The position numbers and the translations under genes were made by a program. This document shows positions 16,549 through 24,671 of a DNA stretch of 64,000 nt, one piece after another. A model generated the notes under the pieces. The model saw nothing but the letters and a program-made list of their open reading frames with translations. It had not been told where the DNA came from and did no database searches. Within the stretch, counting starts at the first letter, position 1. The number at the start of each line of letters is the position of its first letter. The stretch is taken from NCBI RefSeq assembly GCF_001620365.2, contig NZ_LQMT02000003.1, positions 157,171-221,170 on the forward strand, read 5' to 3'. This stretch comes from Amycolatopsis keratiniphila subsp. keratiniphila (GTDB lineage: Bacteria > Actinomycetota > Actinomycetes > Mycobacteriales > Pseudonocardiaceae).

Positions 16549-19282
16549 CGAGAAGCCCTTCCGGACGCTGGAACGGGATGATCACCTCAGGGGCGCCGTG
16601 CGTGGTGCGGTCGAAGAACAGCGCGCGGCCCGGCCGCGGTGACCAGTGCACCACCTGCCCGGCGGCGAACGGCGACAGTTCGTTGCCCTGGACGTCCAAC
16701 GCCGCCCAGGTGCCGATGTCGTCGGTGCCCGCGAAGCCGAGCGTGTCCTTCAGCCTGGCGATGCTTCGCCACCAGCCGATGGTGTGGACGCCATGTGTCG
16801 GGCCCTGCTTCAGCAGCACCCGCAACTGATCCAAACCGCTCTTGAGCTGTCCGGGTGCCTTCGCCTCCAGCGCGGGGATCGACGCGTCGACGCCGTACAG
16901 CAACAGTACCTGTGCTCTGTCCAAAGAGGACAGATTCTCCGCGATATCGATTACCCGGCCGGGCAAATCGTCGACCAGGGTCGCTTGGTGGCCCTCCGCG
17001 CGCAGACGGTCGACCAGCTCGGAGACCGCGGGGACGGACGCTTCGATGGGGCACGAGAGCACGAACTCCACTGAGCCGTGCGGATGCTGCCGGGCCAGTG
17101 ACCGCGCGGCCGAGTCCATGATGGACAGTGCCTCGGCCGTGGCCGCGCCGAGGACGGCGACGTTCCGCCCCGGCGCCTTCGGCAGTTCGACCCCGCAGGC
17201 GGCCTCGTCGACGTCGATGGACTGGCCGAGCAGCGCCCGCGGTTTGTCCGTCGGCTTCAGATCGGCGAACGCCGGGAACTGTTCCAGCACCGGGGAATGC
17301 GCGCCGTCGAACAGCCTCGGCCGCTTGAACGACTCCGAGTACCGCTCCCAGAGCCGGTGCTGCAGCTTGTTGAAGACGTCCTTGCTGCTCGCGTCCGGGA
17401 CGTGGGCGAGCTGGTTCCCGTGCGCCACACCGGAATCGTGGTTGATCACCGCGTGCCACTTCGGCGCGGAGACGGCCGCGTTGTTGGTCTCGGACAGCAC
17501 TCGCCGCGCCTTCGGCATGGCGATCCGCAGCGTGCACTGCTCGAACACCGCCGGTTTGCCCCAGAAGGCCTCGATCCCGGCGACGTCCTGGCTCGCCAGC
17601 ACGAGGTGGATGCCCTGAGACCGGCCTCGCCGCGCGATGTCCTCCAGCAGCTGGGTCGCGGTCGCCGTCACGCCGTCGCGGCCGGCGAACAGGTACTGGA
17701 ATTCGTCGATCACCGCGACGATCCGCGGCCAGTGCCCGCCCGGATCCTGCTCGCGCAGATCCGCGAGGTTGGTGACCTCGTGCAGTTTCGCCGCGGCCGA
17801 CCGGCGGCGCAGCTCGTCGGCGAGGAACCGCAGCAGTGCCAGGCCGAACTCGCGGTCGGTGTTGACGTTGACCCCGATGAGCTTGGCGTGCGGCAGCCAG
17901 CTGGCATCCCGCCTTCCCGGCGCGAGCCCGGCGAACGACACGCCTTCCTTGAAGTCCAGCAGGTACAGCGCGAGCTCGTCCGGCGAGTACCGCGCCGCGA
18001 GGCTGCCGAGCAGCGAATACAGGAAGTTCGTCTTCCCCGAACCGCTCGGCCCGCCGATGAGCACGTGCGGGCTGGCGTCGCCGATGACGACCTCCACCGC
18101 CTCGCCCTCGAAGAACCCGACCGGCGCCCGCAGCTCCCGTGCCGAGCTCTCCTTGCCGAGCTCGGTGGGCAGGAGATCGGCGAACGCGCGCGGCCCGCCC
18201 TGTTTGGCGATCAGCGCCTCCGCGATCCGCCCGGCGGCGCGGATGACCTGCCCGGACGGCATCGGCGGATCGAGGTCGACGACCAGGTCCGGGCCGGTCA
18301 TGCTGGTCATCGCCCGCCGTTCGTCGTGCAGGCTCAGCGATTCGACCGACGTCGACAGCATGGTCGGCACGTCGATGAGGATCAGGCAGATGCCGGCCGC
18401 GAGCGCGCCGGTGGCGACCCGTTTCAGTTCGCGGGCGCGCTCCGGTTCGAGGGTTTCGCCGTTGCCGTAGAGCACCGCGACCCGGAACGGTTCGACGCGC
18501 TGGCCGCTCGCCCGCCGGATCTCCCGCAGCGACGTGTGCCCGGCCTGCATCCCGGTCGCGTGGATGCGGCGGATGTGCCCGGCCAGTTCGTCGAGGAGGT
18601 CCTCCAGGCGTCCTGGGTCGTACAGGGTGAGCGCGCTCGTGCGGCTCAGCGGGTACAGGTCGGGGAGGATCGCGGTCAGCTGCCCGACGTCCCACAGATG
18701 GACGCGCACCGCGCCGGGTTCGAACGTGCTCAGGATCCGCATCAGCAGGTTCTGCACGATGCCGTCCACCGCGGCCCTGGTCTTCGGCGCCGACGTGATG
18801 GACAGATGCGACTCGTCGAGCAGCGGGACCGCGACGTCGAAGGTGCGCGGGACGTCCTGGCCCGGCACGGTCGCCGAGCCGACGCGCCACAGCCCGGGCG
18901 CGGTGATCCCGGGATTCGTGCCGACGCGGCCGAGCCAGTTGCCCGGCTGCCGGCTCGCGGGCCCTGGCGCGTTGCTCGCGACGAGTTCGCGCAACGCGTT
19001 CGGGCCCGCTTCCCAGTCGGCGTAGAACTGGCCGCGCACGTTGGTCAGCAGGCCGAACACCTCGTTCGCGGCGGGATGCCGCGACCATTCGGCGTACTGC
19101 TCCGAGGTGGAGTTGTTCATCCCCACCCGGACGATGTGCTGTTCCAGCTGTAGTTTGGCCAGTTCCGCCTCGGCGGCCTGACGGGCGCCGGCGGCGGCGC
19201 CGAGGACGAGCCCGATCTGGTGCCGGACCCGCTCGAGCGCCGTGGCGACGCGATTGCGCTGTTCACTCGCTTTGCTGCCCAT
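16541..19282 (-). CDS. Soluble FtsK/SpoIIIE (HerA-like) ATPase
   Basis: A 913-residue protein. An N-terminal coiled coil (about 1-55) and an alpha/beta region without membrane helices (about 90-380) precede the motor. An FtsK/SpoIIIE motor domain has Walker A GGPSGSGKT near residue 408 and Walker B IVAVIDEFQYLF near 522. A second, degenerate RecA-like module follows (about 690-900) with no Walker A. Motors of this superfamily translocate DNA or, in type VII secretion (EccC), secreted proteins. Unlike FtsK or EccC, no transmembrane segment is visible. It sits third in an operon after two small helical proteins, a layout reminiscent of type VII loci but with no EccB, EccD or mycosin. DNA handling or protein export are both open. 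Confidence 0.82.
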   Translation of the reverse strand: MGSKASEQRNRVATALERVRHQIGLVLGAAAGARQAAEAELAKLQLEQHIVRVGMNNSTSEQYAEWSRHPAANEVFGLLTNVRGQFYADWEAGPNALRELVASNAPGPASRQPGNWLGRVGTNPGITAPGLWRVGSATVPGQDVPRTFDVAVPLLDESHLSITSAPKTRAAVDGIVQNLLMRILSTFEPGAVRVHLWDVGQLTAILPDLYPLSRTSALTLYDPGRLEDLLDELAGHIRRIHATGMQAGHTSLREIRRASGQRVEPFRVAVLYGNGETLEPERARELKRVATGALAAGICLILIDVPTMLSTSVESLSLHDERRAMTSMTGPDLVVDLDPPMPSGQVIRAAGRIAEALIAKQGGPRAFADLLPTELGKESSARELRAPVGFFEGEAVEVVIGDASPHVLIGGPSGSGKTNFLYSLLGSLAARYSPDELALYLLDFKEGVSFAGLAPGRRDASWLPHAKLIGVNVNTDREFGLALLRFLADELRRRSAAAKLHEVTNLADLREQDPGGHWPRIVAVIDEFQYLFAGRDGVTATATQLLEDIARRGRSQGIHLVLASQDVAGIEAFWGKPAVFEQCTLRIAMPKARRVLSETNNAAVSAPKWHAVINHDSGVAHGNQLAHVPDASSKDVFNKLQHRLWERYSESFKRPRLFDGAHSPVLEQFPAFADLKPTDKPRALLGQSIDVDEAACGVELPKAPGRNVAVLGAATAEALSIMDSAARSLARQHPHGSVEFVLSCPIEASVPAVSELVDRLRAEGHQATLVDDLPGRVIDIAENLSSLDRAQVLLLYGVDASIPALEAKAPGQLKSGLDQLRVLLKQGPTHGVHTIGWWRSIARLKDTLGFAGTDDIGTWAALDVQGNELSPFAAGQVVHWSPRPGRALFFDRTTHGAPEVIIPFQRPEGLLDG

Positions 19283-19297
19283 ACCGGCTCGCCGATC

Positions 19298-19543
19298 TCA
19301 GAGGCGGGATTGGTAACCGCTGACCAGGTCGTCAGCGGCGGAAAGGCGCGTCAGGAGGTTTTCCATTCCCTCGTCGGCCTGCGCCAGCTGCGGCGGCACC
19401 CATGGCACGGCCTGCGCCTGGGGTTCCACGATGGCGCGTCTGGACTCTTCGAGCAGGCTCCTGGCCCGCTCGGCATGGGCGCGTCCGTCGGCGAGGCCGG
19501 TTTGGACGGCCGTCAGCAGCTGGTGCAGTTCCTCGAGGTACAT
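19298..19543 (-). CDS. 81-residue helical protein of the FtsK-like operon
   Basis: Begins MYLEELHQLLTAVQTGLADG and is predicted as two amphipathic helices joined by a proline-containing linker (VPWVPPQ), a helical-hairpin shape like WXG100 proteins but without the WXG motif. It starts 1 nt after the preceding small gene's stop and ends 15 nt before the ATPase start. No signal peptide or cysteine. I do not know the family; a substrate or adaptor of the ATPase is inferred from size and position. Confidence 0.65.
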   Translation of the reverse strand: MYLEELHQLLTAVQTGLADGRAHAERARSLLEESRRAIVEPQAQAVPWVPPQLAQADEGMENLLTRLSAADDLVSGYQSRL

Positions 19544-19544
19544 G

Positions 19545-19805
19545 TCAGAGACGGGTCGAGTACGACTCGGCCGACGAGATGCCCGCCTGGATGGTGCTCT
19601 GCATACCGGTGATGCCTTGCAGGGCTTCGGCGAGAAGCCCGTGCGCCTGGCTCACCTCGTGCTGGGTGCTGCCCTGGGTGGCCTGGGAAAGCGAAAGCTG
19701 GGCTTCTTCGAGAGACTGCGCTGCCTGCTGAAGTGCGGCGATGCTCGCGGATGCCTTCTCGTTCGCGAGCGCGATACCAGCGCGGATCTCTTCGACTCCG
19801 GCCAT
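19545..19805 (-). CDS. 86-residue helical protein, first gene of the FtsK-like operon
   Basis: Begins MAGVEEIRAGIALANEKAS and is alanine/glutamine-rich and almost wholly helical (two heptad-patterned helices, about 5-45 and 50-85), similar in style to DUF6244-like actinobacterial proteins. No tryptophan, so not a WXG100 protein in the strict sense. AAGGAG ahead of the ATG is a good ribosome site. It opens a tight four-gene operon with the 81-residue protein, the ATPase and the 123-residue protein. Confidence 0.68.
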   Translation of the reverse strand: MAGVEEIRAGIALANEKASASIAALQQAAQSLEEAQLSLSQATQGSTQHEVSQAHGLLAEALQGITGMQSTIQAGISSAESYSTRL

Positions 19806-19904
19806 TTTGGCGGACTCCTTGGGACGTCGGGGGCTGGAACGACCACTATTAAACTTAGCGTGATCAACTGACTCTGTTAAGTGAAGGTCCTGCTAAGTAA
19901 TCAA

Positions 19905-19938
19905 CAAGGCCCCGGACGTCGGAACGTCCGGGGCCTTG
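19905..19938 (-). terminator. Terminator of tRNA-Ser(GGA)
   Basis: A perfect 14-bp hairpin, CAAGGCCCCGGACG against CGTCCGGGGCCTTG, with a TCGGAA loop lies 8 nt beyond the tRNA 3' end. It also separates the tRNA from the helical-protein operon, whose promoter must lie in 19806-19904. Confidence 0.8.
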
Positions 19939-19945
19939 CTGACGG

Positions 19946-20030
19946 CGGAGGATACAGGATTCGAACCTGCGAGGGCGTGAACCCAACACGCTTTCCAAGC
20001 GTGCGCCTTAGGCCGCTCGGCCAATCCTCC
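19946..20030 (-). tRNA. tRNA-Ser(GGA)
   Basis: An 85-nt class II tRNA. The acceptor GGAGGAT pairs with ATCCTCC, the anticodon loop TTGGAAA gives anticodon GGA, a long variable arm is present, and the T-arm contains GTTCGAATCC. The discriminator is G. It sits inside the FtsK/PP2C/methyltransferase island. I see no integrase or duplicated 3' end nearby. Confidence 0.95.
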
Positions 20031-20102
20031 GTGGGGAACGATACCGGATGCCGTTTCGCCCCCGCGAAGGCGGGTCTGACCTGCGTTTGCCGCTTCGGCG
20101 GC

Positions 20103-20849
20103 TCAGGCGGCCGCGGGCGTGAGAACGTCGGCCACGACGCAGGTGATGTTGTCCGGCCCGCCGCCTTCGTTGGCCAGGTCGATCAGCCTCGGGACGGTCT
20201 CGGCGGGATCTTGGAAGGCACCCAGGACGTCCTTGATAACGGTTTCGACAACCGTTGCCGTTAACCCGTCCGAGCACAGCAGGAGACGGTCGCCGGGGGC
20301 GGCGTCGAAGGCCCAGATGTCCGCTTCGCCACTGCCGGTGCTCAGGAGTGCCTTCATCAGCAGCGAGCCGCGGGGATGTCCCTCGACCTCCGAGGGGTCG
20401 ATGCGGCCATCGTCCGCCAGGGCCTGCGCGAGGGTGTGGTCGCGGGTGAAGCGCTGAAGCGTGCCGCCGCGGAGGAGGTACCCCTTCGAGTCGCCGATGT
20501 GGGCGGCCGTGAAGTGTGTGCCGTCGAAGAGCAGGGCGGTCAGGGTGGTGCCCATACCCCGCGTCTCGGGCTCCTGCTCGGCCTTCGCGGAGAGCCGGTC
20601 GCCGATGGCGCGGAGGCCGTCGGTGAGCACCGCGGTCAGGTCGACGTCCGCGAGGTCGAAGCCGCGGAGGTCCGTGTCGAGCCGGGACAGGACGCCGACC
20701 GCTTCGGCGCTGGCCACTTCGCCGTGCGGCTGCCCGCCGATGCCGTCGGCGACCGCCAGCATCCTGGCGCTGGCGTAGACCGAGTCCTGGTTGACCTGGC
20801 GGCGGCGTCCGACGTCCGAGCCGGCGGCGTACCGAAGGGTGTACCTCAT
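20103..20849 (-). CDS. PP2C-family serine/threonine phosphatase
   Basis: A 248-residue soluble PPM phosphatase that removes phosphate from Ser/Thr using two or three metal ions. Metal-binding and family motifs are present in order: GSDVGRRRQVNQDS, VADGIGG, GMGTTLTALL, AHIGDSKGYLLR, LLLCSDGLT and GGPDNITCVV. The catalytic domain is the whole protein, with no membrane tail. It is divergent from the methyltransferase-kinase operon about 75 bp away. It is the obvious partner of the kinase encoded there and may also act on the ATPase operon products; this is inference from context. Confidence 0.92.
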   Translation of the reverse strand: MRYTLRYAAGSDVGRRRQVNQDSVYASARMLAVADGIGGQPHGEVASAEAVGVLSRLDTDLRGFDLADVDLTAVLTDGLRAIGDRLSAKAEQEPETRGMGTTLTALLFDGTHFTAAHIGDSKGYLLRGGTLQRFTRDHTLAQALADDGRIDPSEVEGHPRGSLLMKALLSTGSGEADIWAFDAAPGDRLLLCSDGLTATVVETVIKDVLGAFQDPAETVPRLIDLANEGGGPDNITCVVADVLTPAAA

Positions 20850-20893
20850 GGGTCCCAGTAAAGCAGCTGTGTACTGAGTTCACAAACAAAGGG

Positions 20894-20926
20894 TTGGAAT
20901 CGTCAGCTGTCGGTTACGATGCGGCG
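20894..20926 (+). promoter_or_regulatory. Leaderless promoter of the methyltransferase-kinase operon
   Basis: TTGGAA (20894-20899) and TACGAT (20915-20920) resemble -35 and -10 boxes with a shortish 15-nt spacer. TACGAT ends 6 nt before the ATG at 20927, and no ribosome site is visible, so the transcript probably starts at the ATG. Confidence 0.5.
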
Positions 20927-22567
20927 ATGGAGGAGCAAGCCACCGTCACCGCGGCGGACATCGCGCGCATCGCCGGCGTCGGCCGCGCCGCCGTCAGCAA
21001 CTGGCGCCGACGTTACGGCGATTTTCCGCCGCCCGTCGGCGGGACGGCGTCGAGCCCCCTCTTTTCCCTGTTCGCCGTCGAAAACTGGCTGCGTGAGCGG
21101 GGGAAGCCGGTCGAGATCTCGCTCGGCGACCGGGTCTGGCAGCGGCTGCGGAACCTCGGCGACGATCTGGCGCTCGGCGACCGCGTCGGCCGGGTGGGCT
21201 CGTATCTGTCGCGGCGCGGCGTGTGGACCTACTCGCCCCGCTACGACGACGCCGAACTGCTCGGACTGCTGGACCGCTTCGTCGAAGAGCGAGGAGCGCG
21301 CGAAGCCTACGAGTTCCTGTGCGAACGCTACGTCGAGGCGCATTCCCGCCAGCTGTCCGTCACGCCGGAACCGGTGGCGGCGTTGATGTCGCGGCTCATC
21401 GGCCCCGAACCCGGTGTCGTGCTCGACCCCGCGTGCGGGCTCGGGACGCTGCTGCTGGCCTCCGGCGGGACCCGGCTGCTCGGCCAGGTCGACGATCCGG
21501 CGACCTCGTGCATCGCCGCGCACCGGCTCCTGCTCGCGGGGGCGGACATGGAGATGTACGGCGCGGACGCCCTGTCGATGGACTCCTACGAAGGGGTGCT
21601 CGCGGACGCCGTCGTCTGCGATCCGCCGTTCAACGAACGGGAATGGGGTTACGACGAACTCATCGGCGACCCGCGCTGGGTGTACGGCCAGCCGCCGCGC
21701 GGCGAACCGGAGCTGGCTTGGGTGCAGCATTGTCTCGCGCACGTGAAACCCGGCGGGCTCGTCGCGATCCGCATGCCACCCGCCGCGGCCGGCCGTCGCA
21801 CGGGGCGGAGGATCCGCGGGAACCTGTTGCGTGCCGGGGCTTTGCGTGCCGTGGTCACGGTCGGCGGCGCGGATCTCTGGCTGTTGCGGCGGCCGGAACC
21901 CGGCGAACGTCCGCCGTCCCGGCTCCTGCTGGCGACCGATCCGTCCACTGTGGAGGAATATCTGCGCGGTGCGGACGTGCCGGGCACGGTCCGGATCATC
22001 GAACTGCTCGACGAAGAGATCGACCTTTCCCCGGCCCTTCATCAGGCGCGCGGCGAACACGCCGGCGAAGCGTTCCTTGAAGTCCTCAAGCGTTTCGAAG
22101 GTGTTCGGCCGGAACCCCCCGCGCTGGTCGTGTCCGACGAGAAGCCTTCGTACGTCACGATCGGGGAGCTGCTGAAATCCGGCGTGCTCACCGTGCCGGA
22201 ATCGGTGGAAGAAGGCGATGTCGTCGCGTCACCCGCCGTTCCCGCGTATGTCCACAGTGGAGAGACGTTCGCGGCGGAGCCGACGATGTCGAAGTACCGC
22301 ACCGATCCCGAACGGCTGGACGCCGCGTTCCTCGCCGGCTGCCTGCGCGCGGCCGGGCGGATCGCACCGACCTCCTCGACCAGGATCGACCTCAAACGCA
22401 CCCGGATCCCGCGGCTGCCGATCGAGACACAACGCGCGCACGGGGCGGCGTTCACCCGGCTCGCCGCCTTCGAGGACGCCCTGCGCGAGGCGGCGGAATC
22501 GGGCCTGGAGCTGGTGAGGCTAGGCTTGGCCGGGCTCACCGAAGGACAGCTCAAGCCGGAGAACTAG
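20927..22567 (+). CDS. HTH-fused N6-adenine DNA methyltransferase-like protein
   Basis: A 546-residue protein. An N-terminal HTH (about residues 8-32, ADIARIAGVGRAAVSNWRRR) is followed by a linker and then a class I methyltransferase core. Motif I is DPACGLGTLL (about 166) and motif IV is DPPF (about 235), a valid catalytic tetrad variant for N6-adenine methylation. A C-terminal region (about 400-545) resembles a type I specificity-like or scaffold domain. It lacks an accompanying restriction enzyme. The ATG at 20927 fits the start of the HTH. The stop is followed after 1 nt by the kinase start, so the two form an operon. It could methylate DNA, or use the domain for sequence-specific regulation controlled by phosphorylation. 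Confidence 0.8.
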   Translation: MEEQATVTAADIARIAGVGRAAVSNWRRRYGDFPPPVGGTASSPLFSLFAVENWLRERGKPVEISLGDRVWQRLRNLGDDLALGDRVGRVGSYLSRRGVWTYSPRYDDAELLGLLDRFVEERGAREAYEFLCERYVEAHSRQLSVTPEPVAALMSRLIGPEPGVVLDPACGLGTLLLASGGTRLLGQVDDPATSCIAAHRLLLAGADMEMYGADALSMDSYEGVLADAVVCDPPFNEREWGYDELIGDPRWVYGQPPRGEPELAWVQHCLAHVKPGGLVAIRMPPAAAGRRTGRRIRGNLLRAGALRAVVTVGGADLWLLRRPEPGERPPSRLLLATDPSTVEEYLRGADVPGTVRIIELLDEEIDLSPALHQARGEHAGEAFLEVLKRFEGVRPEPPALVVSDEKPSYVTIGELLKSGVLTVPESVEEGDVVASPAVPAYVHSGETFAAEPTMSKYRTDPERLDAAFLAGCLRAAGRIAPTSSTRIDLKRTRIPRLPIETQRAHGAAFTRLAAFEDALREAAESGLELVRLGLAGLTEGQLKPEN

Positions 22568-22568
22568 G

Positions 22569-23453
22569 TTGCTTATCGCCGACCGCTACGAACTCGACGA
22601 GCTGCCGCTCGGACGGGGTGGGATGGGCGCGGTGTACGCGGGCCACGACCGGCATCTCGGCCGCCGCGTGGCGGTGAAGTTCCTCGGCCTTCCCGGCGGC
22701 CCGGACGCCGAACTCGAACAGCGCTTCATCCGCGAGGCGCGGATCCTCGCCACCCTGGAACACGCGGGCGCGCCGACGCTGTACGACTTCGGCACCTACG
22801 ACGAGCGGTTGTACCAGGTCATGCAGTTCATCGAGGGCGTGACCGTCGCCGATCTGGCCGCCGAACACGGGCCGCTGCCGGTGCCGTGGGCGGCCGCGAT
22901 CGCCGCGCAGGCCTGCGCCGTGCTGTCCGCCGCGCACGCGCTTTCCATCTGCCATCGCGATCTCAAACCCACCAACCTGATGCTGTGCCCCGACGGCAGC
23001 GTGAAGGTGCTCGATTTCGGGCTCGCGATGCTGCGCGAGACCGACGTCGCCCAGTTCACCCGTGCCGGGCAGATCCTCGGCACCCCCGCGTACATGGCGC
23101 CGGAGCAGATCCAGCGCGGGATCGCCGGGCCGCGCAGCGATCTGTACGCGCTGGGCTGCGTCCTGCACGAAATGCTGACCGGCAGGCAGCTGTTCACCGG
23201 CCCGACGGCGTACGCGGTGTTCGAGAAGCAGGTCAAGGAGAGCCCGGCCGAAGTGGCCGGTGTCCCGGGTGGACTGAACGTGCTGCTCGCGGATCTCCTG
23301 GAGAAGGACCCGGACCGGCGGCCCCGCGACGCGGACGAACTGTTCGGGCGGCTGGCCGTGTTCGCGCGCGACCTGCCGCCGCTGCCCGGATATCTGGACG
23401 AAGGCGCCAACCCGGGCCGGATGTACGCGAGGGTCGTCGGCCGCGTGCCCTGA
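22569..23453 (+). CDS. Soluble eukaryotic-like serine/threonine protein kinase
   Basis: A 294-residue Hanks-type kinase with all catalytic elements: glycine loop GRGGMGAVY (15-23), lysine K37 in VAVK, HRDLKPTN (129-136), DFG (149-151), a threonine-containing activation loop (FTRAGQILGTPAYMAPE) and APE. Unlike PknA/B types it has no membrane helix or sensor domain, so it acts in the cytoplasm. The TTG at 22569 is 1 nt past the methyltransferase stop, with GGAG ten bases upstream. Co-expression with the methyltransferase and a nearby PP2C suggests that the pair toggles phosphorylation of a module component. Confidence 0.9.
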   Translation: MLIADRYELDELPLGRGGMGAVYAGHDRHLGRRVAVKFLGLPGGPDAELEQRFIREARILATLEHAGAPTLYDFGTYDERLYQVMQFIEGVTVADLAAEHGPLPVPWAAAIAAQACAVLSAAHALSICHRDLKPTNLMLCPDGSVKVLDFGLAMLRETDVAQFTRAGQILGTPAYMAPEQIQRGIAGPRSDLYALGCVLHEMLTGRQLFTGPTAYAVFEKQVKESPAEVAGVPGGLNVLLADLLEKDPDRRPRDADELFGRLAVFARDLPPLPGYLDEGANPGRMYARVVGRVP

Positions 23454-23463
23454 GTTTTTGCTG

Positions 23464-23580
23464 GTGAACCCGCGTCCGCGATCGACGTCGGCAGGGCGCT
23501 GTCTGGTCTTTCAGGTCGCGATGGTGGTGAAGGGCGCCCTGCCACCGCGATAGCGGGGCCTTCGGCCAGGGCGGGTTCAC
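23464..23580. repeat. Nested inverted repeats downstream of the kinase gene
   Basis: Outer arms GTGAACCCGC (23464-23473) and GCGGGTTCAC (23571-23580) enclose inner arms GGCAGGGCGC (23490-23499) and GCGCCCTGCC (23533-23542), all perfect. A further CGCGATGGTGG/CCACCGCGAT pairing is present. The element could be a terminator or a structured RNA. The rest of 23454-23725 holds no gene. Confidence 0.6.
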
Positions 23581-23725
23581 GCGTTTGGGCACGCTTCGGG
23601 GTAAACCTTCAGCTCCGCCAACAGGCCCTGAGACGCGATCGTGACCTGCCGATCAACAACCCCGCCCGGGTGAGCTCCGTCTTTACCCATGTCGGACGGA
23701 CTACGGACAAACGGGGGTAAGGGTC

Positions 23726-24370
23726 GTGAAGAAGTTCCTGGTGGGGGTGACCGCACTGGCCACCGCGCTGGTGCTGACCGCGTGTTCGGGCGACGCCGGT
23801 GGCAGCGCGCCCGGTGGCGGAGCCGTCGCGCAGGGTGCGCCCACGACCACGTCGGCGCCCTCTTCGACTCCGGCCACGTCGTCGTCCCAGACGCCTACGC
23901 CGACGCCGAGCAGCAGCAGCTCCACGCCGAAACCGACGTCTTCCAAGCCCAAGCCGACGCCGAAGCCCACGCCGAAACCGGCGCCCAAGCCCGCCGCGAA
24001 CGCCGCCGACGTGCCCTGCAAGGCCGCGCTGGCCTCACCGGGCGTGAGCGCTTGCGTGGACCTTTCCGCGCTCAAGACGTGGCTCCTGCAGGACGGCAAG
24101 GTCATCTACGGTCCGGTCAAGCAACTGCCCGGCAAGAAGGGGTACGCCACGCCGACCGGCGTCTTCCACGTTTCGGCCAAGGTCAAGAACTACCACTCGA
24201 AGCAGTTCGACGCGCCGATGCCGAACTCGGTGTTCTTCCTGCCGGGTATCGCGTTCCACACGGGCAGCCTCTCGGTGTACTCGCACGGCTGCATCCACCT
24301 GTCCGCGGCCGCTTCGCAGAAGTACTTCACGACCCTGCAGAAGGGCGACGTGGTGCAGGTCGTGGCCTGA
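23726..24370 (+). CDS. L,D-transpeptidase lipoprotein (YkuD domain)
   Basis: A 214-residue cell-wall enzyme that makes 3-3 cross-links in peptidoglycan, or attaches proteins to it. A signal peptide ends in lipobox LTAC (C20). Residues about 35-93 are a Thr/Ser/Pro/Lys-rich tether with KPTPKPTPKP repeats. The catalytic domain carries FHTGSLSVYSHGCIHLS, with the catalytic cysteine C189 and the conserved histidines. The GTG at 23726 is preceded by a GGGGGTAAGGG ribosome-like sequence. The short domain and C-terminal stop just after QVVA fit the compact YkuD family. Confidence 0.92.
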   Translation: MKKFLVGVTALATALVLTACSGDAGGSAPGGGAVAQGAPTTTSAPSSTPATSSSQTPTPTPSSSSSTPKPTSSKPKPTPKPTPKPAPKPAANAADVPCKAALASPGVSACVDLSALKTWLLQDGKVIYGPVKQLPGKKGYATPTGVFHVSAKVKNYHSKQFDAPMPNSVFFLPGIAFHTGSLSVYSHGCIHLSAAASQKYFTTLQKGDVVQVVA

Positions 24371-24376
24371 TCCGCA

Positions 24377-24424
24377 GGTCGTGAGTGATTTGGGTGGTTC
24401 TAACCCTCATTTTCACTCACGACC
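24377..24424. repeat. GGTCGTGAGTG-type inverted repeat after the L,D-transpeptidase gene
   Basis: Outer arms GGTCGTGAGTGA (24377-24388) and TCACTCACGACC (24413-24424) are perfect, with partial inner pairing (GGGT/ACCC) around a GGTTCTAA loop. The element at 48010-48057 shares the same outer arm and loop, so this is a second palindrome family. Confidence 0.75.
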
Positions 24425-24671
24425 CCCGTACAGAAACGGGCGGATAGGCATCAAACGGACATCTGATCGACACGAGATGTCCCTTGTGGACACTCAGGGC
24501 CTTTGTCTACGGGTCAATGGAACCCGAAACGACCCTTGGGTAATTGACCGAGCGCGATCCGTGGCGATCATTGCGGTTCGGTTGCTTTGAGATAAATGAA
24601 AGCTCCCGGCGGCAATGACTTCCCCGCTCCCGGCGACGTGCCCAGGACACGCCGGAAATGGGGAAGTGCCG
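24425..24671. other. Intergenic leader of the first quinoprotein gene
   Basis: About 245 bases without a gene. It contains the inverted repeat GGTCAAT (24512-24518) / ATTGACC (24543-24549) and CATCT/AGATG arms at about 24452-24481. The stretch around 24585-24610 is relatively AT-rich and may be the promoter. No transcription start can be fixed. Confidence 0.4.

Noticed and set aside
19946..20030. tRNA-Ser as an integration site of a genomic island
   Set aside because: No integrase, no duplicated tRNA end and no composition shift are visible.
20927..22567. Complete restriction-modification system
   Set aside because: No restriction enzyme or specificity subunit is next to the methyltransferase; only the methylase-like part is present.
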